The position numbers were made by a program, and so were the translations under genes. 8,152 bases of DNA from Actinomycetota bacterium (GTDB lineage Bacteria > Actinomycetota > CADDZG01 > WHSQ01): NCBI GenBank assembly GCA_016781115.1, contig JADDQX010000028.1, forward strand, positions 1 to 8,152, in the 5' to 3' direction. The notes beneath the pieces were generated by a model. It did no database searches, was not told where the DNA came from, and saw only the letters and a program-made list of their open reading frames with translations. Of this stretch, positions 1 to 6,090 are shown piece by piece (the stretch's first letter is position 1; every line of letters starts with the position of its first letter).

Positions 1-684
1 GACTCCGTGACGACGGACCACATCTCGCCGGCCGGAGCGATACCGCCCGCATCGTCTGCAGGTGAGTACCTTCAAGAGAAGGGCATCAAGCCGGAGCACT
101 TCAATAGTTACGGCTCGCGCAGAGGCAATCACGAGGTCATGGTTCGAGGGACCTTCGCGAGCATCCGCTTCCGCAACAAGCTCGCCGGCGGCAAAGAGGG
201 CGCCTGGACACGCCACCTGCCGGACGGAGAAGAGATGCGGATCTACGACGCCGCGATGGCCTACTCGCAAGAGGGCACACCCCTGGTCGTGATCGCGGGG
301 AAGGAATACGGGTCCGGAAGCTCGCGGGACTGGGCGGCGAAGGGGCCGAACCTCCTGGGCGTGAAGGCCGTCATAGCCGAGAGCTTCGAGCGCATCCATC
401 GGAGCAACCTCGTCGGGATGGGGATCCTGCCGCTCCAGTTCATCAACAACGAGACTCCCCAGTCACTGGGGCTGACGGGCGAAGAGACGTACGAGATCAC
501 CGGTATCTCGGAAGGTCTCGAGCCGCACGCCGAACTGACGGTGACCGCGACCGATGACGACGGCTCCAGCAAGGAGTTCAAGGTCGAGTGCCGCATCGAT
601 TCGGCGGTCGAGCTGGACTACTACCGCAACGGTGGCGTCCTGCAGATGGTGCTGCGCCGGATGCTTGCGGAGTCGAAGTCATGA
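1..684 (+). CDS. acnA: Aconitate hydratase, C-terminal part (5' end outside window)
   Basis: Aconitase interconverts citrate and isocitrate through cis-aconitate in the TCA cycle, using a [4Fe-4S] cluster, in the cytosol. The gene enters the window already in frame: the first codons read DSVTTDHISPAG, a signature of the AcnA/IRP1 class, and 227 residues are visible. They cover the linker and the C-terminal swivel domain. Motifs seen are FNSYGSRRGNHEVMVRG (about residues 35-51) and GKEYGSGSSRDWAAKGP (about 100-116), which holds the serine and arginine of the active site. The cluster-binding cysteines belong to the missing N-terminal part. The reading frame is intact to a TGA at 682-684. That stop overlaps the start of the next gene as ATGA, so the two are probably translationally coupled. 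Identification is secure; AcnA rather than AcnB follows from the swivel domain being C-terminal. Confidence 0.97.
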   Translation, partial: DSVTTDHISPAGAIPPASSAGEYLQEKGIKPEHFNSYGSRRGNHEVMVRGTFASIRFRNKLAGGKEGAWTRHLPDGEEMRIYDAAMAYSQEGTPLVVIAGKEYGSGSSRDWAAKGPNLLGVKAVIAESFERIHRSNLVGMGILPLQFINNETPQSLGLTGEETYEITGISEGLEPHAELTVTATDDDGSSKEFKVECRIDSAVELDYYRNGGVLQMVLRRMLAESKS

Positions 685-1076
685 CCCTGCGCTTCGACTG
701 GCTCGCCGTCGACGCTCACGATCCCGAGTCACTCGCGCGCTTCTGGGCGGAGGCGTTGGACTACGAGGTCGAGTACGACTCCGCGACCGATCCCGACGCT
801 GATGACTCCGAAAGGGAGATCGCGATCAGGCCGAAAGCGGGAGCTACGGGTGTCCAGCTGTTGTTCCTCGAGGTCCACGACCCGAAGACGGTGAAGAACC
901 GGCTGCACCTGGACCTGCGACCCGACGACCAGGAGGCCGAGGTGAGGCGGGTCGAGGCGCTGGGAGCGACACGAGTGGACATCGGCCAGGGAGAGGTCAC
1001 CTGGGTGGTGCTGGCGGACCCGGAGGGAAATGAGTTCTGCATCCTGCGCGCGAACGCTCCCTCGGACGATCAGTAG
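681..1076 (+). CDS. VOC / glyoxalase-like domain protein
   Basis: A 131-residue protein of the vicinal-oxygen-chelate superfamily, closest in look to the Glyoxalase_6 type common in actinobacteria. The N-terminal half has the DPESLARFWAEAL helix (residues 14-26). The second half has KNRLHLDL (72-79) and WVVLADPEGNEFC (108-120). His76 and Glu118 are the likely metal ligands. Two beta-alpha-beta-beta-beta modules fill the length, so it is a single-domain protein that probably dimerises. The ATG at 681 overlaps the aconitase TGA by 4 nt, and the conserved domain begins right at this start, so longer in-frame starts inside the aconitase gene are unlikely. The substrate cannot be read from the sequence: members act as glyoxalases, dioxygenases, resistance proteins or have no known activity. 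Position next to aconitase does not by itself suggest a role in the TCA cycle. Confidence 0.9.
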   Translation: MTLRFDWLAVDAHDPESLARFWAEALDYEVEYDSATDPDADDSEREIAIRPKAGATGVQLLFLEVHDPKTVKNRLHLDLRPDDQEAEVRRVEALGATRVDIGQGEVTWVVLADPEGNEFCILRANAPSDDQ

Positions 1077-1089
1077 GCGCACCCCGCTG

Positions 1090-1310
1090 ATGAACGAGAC
1101 GATGACGCGGAACGATCTTCGCCGCACCACGCTCATCATCGTGGCGCGATCGGGGTCGCCACCTTCTTGATAATCCTCACGATAAGGAACGCTTCTCCTC
1201 GCCTCCAATGTCAGTCACTGCACGATCGCGTCGTGTCGGGTGGCGCTACAGCCGAGGAGGAGGAGAAGTGGGCCGACCTCAGGTGCAGCAGTATGGGTGG
1301 GATCGAGTGA
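1090..1310 (+). pseudogene. Small single-pass membrane protein gene, split by a frameshift
   Basis: From the ATG at 1090 (or the in-frame ATG at 1102) the sequence reads MTRNDLRRTTLIIVA in codons with G or C mostly at the third position, then hits a TGA at 1168-1170. From about 1149 another frame takes over and continues the hydrophobic run as IGVATFLIILTIRN. It stays open through an acidic stretch (AEEEEKW) to a TGA at 1308-1310. Joined, the two parts give a protein of about 73 residues with one clean transmembrane helix, basic residues on both flanks and a soluble C-terminal tail. The break lies in GTGGCGCGATC (1141-1151). Loss of one base or gain of a CG pair would explain it, so it may be a mutation or a sequence error. 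I do not recognise the family. It starts 13 nt after the VOC gene, and its stop overlaps an in-frame GTG of the next gene as GTGA. That it was coding is inferred from codon pattern and hydrophobicity only. Confidence 0.45.
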
Positions 1311-2128
1311 CCCCGATCACGGAGGACTCCGGCTCCTCCACGCCAACGAGCTGGACTCGGCTACAGCGCGCGATGGGTGCGACGTCCGAGCAGCTGGTAG
1401 GCCTGCTGCGGTCGGTTCGAAACCCCGACGCTCGAGCTGTCGGTGAATGGTCGATCCGGGATCTCGCCGTCCATGTCGCGGACACGTACACCAACTACAC
1501 GCTGTACCTCCGCGGCCAAGGAGAGCTGTTCAGCGACCCCTCCGAGATAACGGCGCACAACGCACGGGTCGTGCATGCGGGGCACGCCATGACAGTCGAG
1601 GAAGCAGCCGAACGGATCGCTTCGTCCGCTGCAGAGCTTGACGCGTTGGTGGGCCAGCGACGGCCCGACGAACGGGTCCGCTGGCACGGCGGGATCGAAC
1701 TCGACATGTCTGGCTTCGTCGCGATCCCACTCAGCGATGCGATGATCCACGCTCACGACATCGCGGCGTCGGAAGGGCGTTCCTTCAAACCCGATCCCAG
1801 CCACGCGTCCGCGACCTTTGCCAACCTGACCCAGCTCTTCCCTTACTACGTGGACGCGTCCGCGGCCGCTGGTTTCTCGGCCTCCTACGACCTAAGGCTG
1901 CGGGGCGGCGGCGACCAAAGGTTCCTAGTCTTCGACAACGGCGGTCTCGAGATAGCCACCGAGCCGCGTCCCGCCGACTGTGTGATCTCGACGGACGCAT
2001 TCACGTTCATGTTGATCGGCTACAACCGCATCTCTCAGTGGCGACCGGCGTTGACGGGGAAGGTCATAGCGTGGGGCCGCAAGCCGTGGCTCGCCCTAAA
2101 GCTGCCTCGACTCATGGCGCCGCCCTGA
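1268..2128 (+). CDS. Maleylpyruvate isomerase (MDMPI_N/DinB-like) family protein with SCP2-like C-terminal domain
   Basis: About 286 residues. Residues 28-170 match the DinB-like four-helix fold of mycothiol-dependent maleylpyruvate isomerase relatives: a WTRLQRAMG start helix, EWSIRDLAVHVAD (60-72) with His69, and SDAMIHAHDIA (156-166). In the C. glutamicum enzyme zinc is held by His and an ExxxH pair; here the matching positions are His69, Asp157 and His161, so Glu is replaced by Asp. Residues 190-286 look like a sterol-carrier-protein-2 type domain, the usual partner in this family. The substrate is unknown; many members are probably mycothiol S-transferases. Start choice: GTG 1268 follows a strong purine run (GAGGAGGAGGAG, 1254-1265). 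GTG 1307 overlaps the TGA of the frameshifted small gene and has better codon use after it, giving 273 residues. ATG 1208 is less likely. The next gene begins 16 nt downstream. Confidence 0.85.
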   Translation: MGRPQVQQYGWDRVTPITEDSGSSTPTSWTRLQRAMGATSEQLVGLLRSVRNPDARAVGEWSIRDLAVHVADTYTNYTLYLRGQGELFSDPSEITAHNARVVHAGHAMTVEEAAERIASSAAELDALVGQRRPDERVRWHGGIELDMSGFVAIPLSDAMIHAHDIAASEGRSFKPDPSHASATFANLTQLFPYYVDASAAAGFSASYDLRLRGGGDQRFLVFDNGGLEIATEPRPADCVISTDAFTFMLIGYNRISQWRPALTGKVIAWGRKPWLALKLPRLMAPP

Positions 2129-2144
2129 CCCGGCAGGAGTACCT

Positions 2145-2636
2145 ATGATCACGCGAGGGAGGAGGTGGCGGTTGGGAAACGGTGGAGATATAGCAACGTC
2201 CCCGGCTCCTTCGGTGGCAACCAGCGCCTGGACCGCGGCACGTGTCTTCCTACTCGCAGCCGCGGCCTGGCACATCCCACTCGGCCTGATCGGGTTCCTG
2301 TACGACCGCAGCTTCCCCATCGGTAGCGCCGCTACCGAAACCGCCGGATCGGGTCACATCTTCGGCATCTTCGAGAGCAACGGATGGCACAACCTCGCGG
2401 CGGTGTTGCTGGGGATCGTCGCGCTCTACTTCACGATCGAGCCGCGCCGCGCGCGCGAGGTGGCACTCGCGATCGGTCTTGTGCACGTCGGCCTCGTGGC
2501 GGGCTTGATCATCTGGGACGACAGCACCTTTTGGATCGCATCGAATATCGCGGATCAGCTGATCCATGCCTCAACGGCGATCGGCGGCCTGACTACGGGG
2601 CTGCCGCCTCGATCACAACTGGTCCTGCGCCACTAG
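2145..2636 (+). CDS. DUF4383-like four-helix membrane protein
   Basis: A 163-residue integral membrane protein with four hydrophobic segments at about residues 29-52, 82-97, 105-123 and 135-153. The pattern HIFGIFESNGWHNLAAVLLG (71-90), followed by a second Asn/Asp/His helix start (NIADQLIHASTAIGG, 134-148), resembles the DUF4383 family, which is frequent in actinobacteria and has no known function. The ATG at 2145 has AGGAG five nt upstream (2135-2139). A TTG at 2172 behind GGGAGGAGG (2157-2165) is an alternative that would remove a basic, non-hydrophobic N-terminus. The gene follows the MDMPI-like gene by 16 nt and is the last plus-strand gene before the convergent ribosomal block, so it is probably cotranscribed with its upstream neighbours. 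Family assignment is by motif memory and moderately sure; function is unknown. Confidence 0.7.
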   Translation: MITRGRRWRLGNGGDIATSPAPSVATSAWTAARVFLLAAAAWHIPLGLIGFLYDRSFPIGSAATETAGSGHIFGIFESNGWHNLAAVLLGIVALYFTIEPRRAREVALAIGLVHVGLVAGLIIWDDSTFWIASNIADQLIHASTAIGGLTTGLPPRSQLVLRH

Positions 2637-2640
2637 CAAG

Positions 2641-2672
2641 TCAAAGAAAACGCGCCCGGAGTGCGGGGGCGT
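2641..2672 (-). terminator. Intrinsic terminator after rpsI
   Basis: Read on the minus strand, a 9-bp stem with one G-G mismatch (2650-2658 paired with 2664-2672, loop of 5 nt) is followed directly by TTTTCTTTGA. That is a GC-rich hairpin plus a U-tract, about 15 nt past the rpsI stop. On the plus strand the same hairpin lies 14 nt after the DUF4383-like gene but is followed by a poor T-run. It should therefore end the ribosomal operon efficiently and the plus-strand operon weakly, if at all. Confidence 0.8.
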
Positions 2673-2686
2673 ATCGTTCTCGAGGT

Positions 2687-3079
2687 TTAGCGCTTGGAGT
2701 ACTGGGGCGCCTTGCGGGCCTTCTTGAGGCCGTACTTACGCCGCTCCTTCTCGCGAGCGTCGCGCGTGAGGAAGCCCGCCTTCTTCAACGTGGGACGAAG
2801 GTCCGGGTCCATGTCCGCGAGAGCTTTCGAGATCGCGTGGCGCAGCGCGCCGGCCTGACCGCTGGGACCGCCACCCTCGATCTTCGCGATGATGTCGTAG
2901 CGGCCCTCGGCCTCCGTCAACCGGAGTGGCTCCGAGATGATCATGCGGTGCGTCGCGCTCGGGAAGTAGTCCTCGAGCGGACGGCCGTTGATCTCCCACC
3001 TGCCGGTGCCGGTGAGGATGCGGGCGCGGCAGACGGCCTCCTTGCGACGGCCGGTGGCGCGAGTCAGTAGGTCGGCCAT
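2687..3079 (-). CDS. rpsI: 30S ribosomal protein S9
   Basis: S9 binds the 16S rRNA head, and its C-terminal tail reaches the P-site tRNA. The 130-residue product has the early family motif TGRRKEAVCRARI, the central GGGPSGQAGALRHAISKAL stretch, and the very basic C-terminus ending in APQYSKR, whose last arginine contacts the P-site tRNA anticodon stem. Length equals the E. coli protein, without the N-terminal extension seen in many actinobacteria. The start is the ATG at 3079-3077; its A is the last base of the rplM TGA. A strong GGAGG (3091-3087) stands 7 nt upstream. A TTG one codon earlier is possible but unneeded. rplM-rpsI is the usual pair, coupled by the one-base stop-start overlap. 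It is the last gene before the terminator. Confidence 0.98.
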   Translation of the reverse strand: MADLLTRATGRRKEAVCRARILTGTGRWEINGRPLEDYFPSATHRMIISEPLRLTEAEGRYDIIAKIEGGGPSGQAGALRHAISKALADMDPDLRPTLKKAGFLTRDAREKERRKYGLKKARKAPQYSKR

Positions 3080-3564
3080 CAAAGGACCTCCTCGACCGTG
3101 TGTGCTTGATCTGGGTTGTGTGGAGCGGCGACGTCTCTCAGGTCGAGAGGCTTCGGGTTCTGAGCACCATGTGTGTGCTCCGGCCCCGCGTACACCTTGA
3201 GCTTCTTCAGCATCGCCCGGCCCAACCGGTTGCTCGGCAGCATCCCCTTCACCGCCTTCTCGACGGCCATCTCGGGCCGCGTCGCCATTAGCTTCGAATA
3301 CGGCACCGAACGGAGGCCACCGGGATATCCGGAATGGCGATGTGCCTGCTTCTGCAGCAGCTTGTTGCCTGTGAGGACCACCTTCGACGCGTTGACCACG
3401 ATCACGTGGTCGCCGGTGTCGAGGTGGGGGGCGAAGTTCGTCTTGTGCTTCCCGCGCAACCTCTTCGCGACCTCAGAGGCCAGCCGTCCGAGAACGACTC
3501 CCTCGGCGTCGACCAGCCACCAATCGCGCGTGACCTCACTAGGTTTCGTTGAGTGGGTGTTCAT
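3079..3564 (-). CDS. rplM: 50S ribosomal protein L13
   Basis: L13 is an early-assembly 23S rRNA binding protein. The 161 residues contain the family landmarks RDWWLVDAEG (13-22), LGRLASEVAKRLRGKHK (25-41), the GDHVIVVNASKVVLTGNK strand-turn (51-68), KGMLPSNRLGRAM (106-118) and KVYAGPEHTHGAQ (123-135). The usual bacterial protein ends near LDL at residue 142. Here about 19 more residues follow, rich in acidic and polar residues (DVAAPHNPDQAHTVEEVL). The tail lies immediately upstream of and overlaps rpsI, so it holds the rpsI Shine-Dalgarno sequence. The start ATG has GAGG five nt upstream. A 67-nt gap separates it from truA and contains a hairpin and a promoter candidate, so rplM-rpsI may be partly independent of the upstream operon. 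Confidence 0.98.
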   Translation of the reverse strand: MNTHSTKPSEVTRDWWLVDAEGVVLGRLASEVAKRLRGKHKTNFAPHLDTGDHVIVVNASKVVLTGNKLLQKQAHRHSGYPGGLRSVPYSKLMATRPEMAVEKAVKGMLPSNRLGRAMLKKLKVYAGPEHTHGAQNPKPLDLRDVAAPHNPDQAHTVEEVL

Positions 3565-3578
3565 TCCATCCTCAATCC

Positions 3579-3594
3579 GGGCCCTCTAGGGCCC
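3579..3594 (-). promoter_or_regulatory. Hairpin in rplM leader (GGGCCC repeat)
   Basis: GGGCCC, four bases, GGGCCC: a perfect 6-bp stem with a UAGA loop on the minus-strand RNA, 14 nt upstream of the rplM ATG and just before its Shine-Dalgarno sequence. There is no U-run after it, so it is not a terminator. In E. coli L13 represses translation of its own rplM-rpsI message through the leader. A similar role here is only a guess. Confidence 0.4.
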
Positions 3595-3614
3595 TCGTGT
3601 TCCAGAGAAAGAGC

Positions 3615-3642
3615 AGGATAACCCATCATCGTCAGCCTTCAA
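3615..3642 (-). promoter_or_regulatory. Candidate promoter for rplM-rpsI
   Basis: On the minus strand TTGAAG (3642-3637), inside the last codons of truA, is followed after 16 nt by TATCCT (3620-3615). Both are fair matches to housekeeping sigma-factor boxes, and TATCCT is also the -10 proposed in front of infA. Transcription would begin near 3608 and give a leader of about 45 nt carrying the GGGCCC hairpin. Evidence is pattern only. Confidence 0.3.
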
Positions 3643-4420
3643 GAGACCCCGGGCGGGCCTCGAAAGGCTTCTTCCATCCGTCGTCGTACTCGACCGATAC
3701 GAGACAGAGGCCGTACGGAGGGGCAACCGGACCGGCCGATGCGCGGTCGCGGGCTGCCAGGATCTGCGGCATCTCTTGAGGCGCACTCTTCCCCTCCCCG
3801 GTTTGGATGAGGGTGCCCACGAGCGAGCGCACCATCTGCTGGAGGAACGCGTTCGCTCGCGCTCTGACGCGGATGATGCTGCCCTCACGCCGACACCGCA
3901 GCTCGAACAGATTCCGCTCCGCCGTAGCATCCGGCTCCGGGACGCGGCCGAACGAGCTGAAGTCGTGGGGCCCCACCAGATGCCCCGCCGCCTCGTTCAT
4001 CGCAGCCACGTCGAGATCGGCGGGATGGTAGAGCGTCGTAGCGGCGAGGAACGGATCCGGCGCCTCCGCTTGCAGGATCGCGTAGACGTAGGTCCTCGAG
4101 CGAGCGCTGAAGCGAGCGTGGAACTGGGGATCCGCTACAGAAATCCCCCAGATGGAGATGTGTGGCGCCAAGACCCCATTCAGCGCTGCCTGGAGCCGCG
4201 CCGGCTCCACATCGTCCGCAAGGTCGTGCACGCTGATCACCTGGCCCAGTGCATGCACACCCGCATCCGTGCGTCCCGCGACGTTCGTGCGGACGGGCGC
4301 GCCGGCGAGCCTGGCGAGGGCCGCTTCGATGTCGCCCTGGACGGTGCGCACATCGGGCTGACGCGCGAACCCATGGAAAGGAGCGCCGTTGTAGGCGATG
4401 TCCAGACGCAGATTCACCAT
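3632..4420 (-). CDS. truA: tRNA pseudouridine(38-40) synthase TruA
   Basis: TruA isomerises uridines 38, 39 and 40 in the anticodon arm of many tRNAs. The 262-residue protein has the N-terminal DIAYNGAPFHGFARQP motif (7-22). The catalytic loop AGRTDAGVHA (48-57) carries the nucleophile Asp52. Also present are the FSARSRTYVYAI segment (104-115) with the conserved Tyr111, DFSSFGR (153-159) and the NAFLQQMVR motif (190-198) of the second half. Length fits the family. The ATG at 4420 lies 19 nt after the rplQ stop and has no clear Shine-Dalgarno sequence (GGTTCCGGATTCTCG precedes it), unlike nearly all its neighbours. This would keep enzyme yield far below that of the ribosomal proteins although it shares their transcript. 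An in-frame GTG is the second codon. The rplQ-truA-rplM-rpsI order is classic for Gram-positive bacteria. Confidence 0.97.
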   Translation of the reverse strand: MVNLRLDIAYNGAPFHGFARQPDVRTVQGDIEAALARLAGAPVRTNVAGRTDAGVHALGQVISVHDLADDVEPARLQAALNGVLAPHISIWGISVADPQFHARFSARSRTYVYAILQAEAPDPFLAATTLYHPADLDVAAMNEAAGHLVGPHDFSSFGRVPEPDATAERNLFELRCRREGSIIRVRARANAFLQQMVRSLVGTLIQTGEGKSAPQEMPQILAARDRASAGPVAPPYGLCLVSVEYDDGWKKPFEARPGSLEG

Positions 4421-4439
4421 CGAGAATCCGGAACCGGTG

Positions 4440-5126
4440 CTACTTGTTGTCGGTCAGGTTCCCCTCGGGCACTCCGCCGGCAGAGATGTCGTGCGGGCCA
4501 TCCGGACCGCCCGCGACCTTCTCGGCTTCGGAGTCTTTGGTCGAGGTGTCCTGCGCCTGCTGCTGGGCTGCAGCGGTGTCCGCGGCGACTCCCGGAGCGT
4601 GCTGGATGTCGGGCCCTGGCCCCGTTCCGGCAGCGGCCGCCTGCGCGCCTTGAGAGCGAGCCGGCTTGTCTTGGGGGAGGTTCTCGTCGGCGTTCTTCCG
4701 CCTGCGGGGGGCGCGGAGGCGTCGCTTCTTGGTTCCGTCACCTGCGTCGTCGGTGACGACGGCGGCGCGGCCCTCATCGACCAGCTCGATCAGCGCCATG
4801 GGCGCGTTGTCTCCGTTGCGGGGGCCGAGCTTCAGGATCCGCGTGTAGCCGCCGTTGCGGTCCTCGAAGCGAGGGCCGATGTCGCTGAAGAGCTTGTGGA
4901 CGATCTCGCGATCCTCCATCACCGACAGGACCTGGCGACGGTCGTGGATGCTTCCCTTCTTGGCTTTGGTGATCAAGCGCTCCGCGAACGGGCGCAGGAG
5001 CTTCGCCTTGGCCTCCGTAGTCTTGATGCGCTCGTGGTCGAACAACGAAAGAGCAAGGTTCGACAGCATCTGGCGCTGGTGAGCGGCGTCCGCCCCCAGT
5101 CTCGGCCCCTTCTTCGGCGTTGGCAT
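4440..5126 (-). CDS. rplQ: 50S ribosomal protein L17 with long C-terminal extension
   Basis: L17 lies near the peptide-exit side of the 50S subunit. Residues 1-118 are the normal protein: MPTPKKGPRLGADAAHQRQM, the LALSLFDHERIKTTEAKAK helix-turn (24-42), LRPFAERLITKAKKG (44-58) and GGYTRILKLGPRNGDNAPMA (92-111), ending in IELVDEG. About 110 further residues follow. First comes a basic patch (KKRRLRAPRRRK, 133-144), then a low-complexity tail rich in Ala, Gln, Gly, Pro and Asp that is surely disordered. Actinobacterial L17 proteins often have tails, but from memory those are some 40-60 residues, so this one is long. The start ATG has AGGAG within the rpoA stop region, and the gene begins 9 nt after rpoA. 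No frameshift is seen. Confidence 0.97.
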   Translation of the reverse strand: MPTPKKGPRLGADAAHQRQMLSNLALSLFDHERIKTTEAKAKLLRPFAERLITKAKKGSIHDRRQVLSVMEDREIVHKLFSDIGPRFEDRNGGYTRILKLGPRNGDNAPMALIELVDEGRAAVVTDDAGDGTKKRRLRAPRRRKNADENLPQDKPARSQGAQAAAAGTGPGPDIQHAPGVAADTAAAQQQAQDTSTKDSEAEKVAGGPDGPHDISAGGVPEGNLTDNK

Positions 5127-5135
5127 CTCGCTCTC

Positions 5136-6074
5136 CTAGAAGTCTTTGGTCCGGAGGCCGAGGCCGATCTCTTCCAGCTTCGCCTTCACCTCGTCGATCG
5201 ACTTCTGGCCGAAGTTGCGGATCTCGAGCAGGTCGTCCTCTGACTTCTGGACGAGCTCGCCGAGCGTCGTGACGCCCTCCCGCTTCAGACAGTTGTAAGA
5301 CCGCACCGTCAGGTCCATGTCCTCGATCGGCTTGGCCATCACGCCCGACACCTCGTCTTCGCCCGGCTCGGGTCCGAGATCCAGGCCGGTTCCTTCGCCG
5401 ACGCCGGCGAACAAGCTGAACAGGTTGACCAAGGTGTCACCCGCACTCGACAGCGCGTCGGAGGGCGACATCGAGCCGTCGGTCTCCACGTCCAGGATCA
5501 AACGGTCGTAGTTCGTCATCTGCTCGACGCGGGTGGGCTCGACCTGGTAGGTGACCCGCCGCACCGGCGAGAAGTTCGCGTCCAGCGGGATGCTCCCGAT
5601 GGCTTCTTTCGGAGCGGGCGTGGCCGCGACGTACCCGCGGCCCTGCTCGACCCGAAGCTCCATCGACAGGGTCGCGTTCTTGTTCAACGTCGCGATGTGG
5701 TGATCCGGGTTCAGGATCTCGATGCCAGCGGGAAGGTCGATGTCTCCGGCCGTCACCTCTGCGGGCCCGCTCACGCGCAGGTGAACGTTCGTCGCCTCTT
5801 CGTTATCGCTGCTGATCACGAGGCTCTTGAGGTTCAACACGACGTCGGTGACGTCTTCGGTGACGCCGTCGATGGTGGAGAACTCATGCAGCACCCCGTC
5901 GATCTTCACCTGCGTCACCGCCGCACCAAGGATCGAGGAGAGAAGGGTCCGCCGCAGCGAGTTTCCGAGCGTGTAGCCGAAGCCCGGCTCCAGCGGCTCG
6001 ATCGTGAACTTCCGACGAACGTCGGAGATCTCCTCGTCCGAGATCTGTGGACGTTGGACGATAAGCAGATCCAT
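5136..6074 (-). CDS. rpoA: DNA-directed RNA polymerase subunit alpha
   Basis: Alpha dimerises to nucleate RNA polymerase assembly, and its C-terminal domain binds UP-elements and activators. The 312 residues show the N-terminal domain (about 1-228) with FTIEPLEPGFGYTLGNSLRR (23-42), the core dimerisation and beta-binding element. GVTEDVTDVVLNLK (70-83) and the RVEQMTNYDRLILDVETDG segment (182-200) follow. An acidic Gly/Pro/Glu linker (about 229-247) leads to the C-terminal domain (about 250-305) with LTVRSYNCLKREG and IRNFGQKSIDEVK. DNA-contact residues known from E. coli are kept as Arg258, Asn261, Cys262, Gly289, Lys291 and Ser292; the E. coli Lys291 position is Glu284. The ATG at 6074 follows a purine-rich GAGGAGAGGAG tract. 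rpsD lies 63 nt upstream and rplQ 9 nt downstream, the standard alpha-operon layout. Confidence 0.99.
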   Translation of the reverse strand: MDLLIVQRPQISDEEISDVRRKFTIEPLEPGFGYTLGNSLRRTLLSSILGAAVTQVKIDGVLHEFSTIDGVTEDVTDVVLNLKSLVISSDNEEATNVHLRVSGPAEVTAGDIDLPAGIEILNPDHHIATLNKNATLSMELRVEQGRGYVAATPAPKEAIGSIPLDANFSPVRRVTYQVEPTRVEQMTNYDRLILDVETDGSMSPSDALSSAGDTLVNLFSLFAGVGEGTGLDLGPEPGEDEVSGVMAKPIEDMDLTVRSYNCLKREGVTTLGELVQKSEDDLLEIRNFGQKSIDEVKAKLEEIGLGLRTKDF

Positions 6075-6090
6075 GTGACTCCTCTCCTCT

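Noticed and set aside
1126..1143. CCACG-8nt-CGTGG hairpin as a terminator after the VOC gene
   Set aside because: The stem is only 5 bp, it is not followed by a T-run, and it lies within the apparent coding part of the frameshifted small gene.
729..1208. Minus-strand frame opposite the VOC gene
   Set aside because: The VOC reading is clearly homologous, and the opposite product has no domain or translation signal.
1361..1804. Minus-strand frame opposite the MDMPI-like gene
   Set aside because: The plus-strand product has domain motifs across this span; the minus frame has none.
3776..4756. Plus-strand open frame of 326 codons
   Set aside because: It is antisense to truA and rplQ. The product is Arg-rich with no recognisable motif and no ribosome site, so it is a GC shadow.
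4398..5243. Plus-strand open frame of 281 codons
   Set aside because: It is antisense to the whole of rplQ and the 3' end of rpoA, with no family resemblance.
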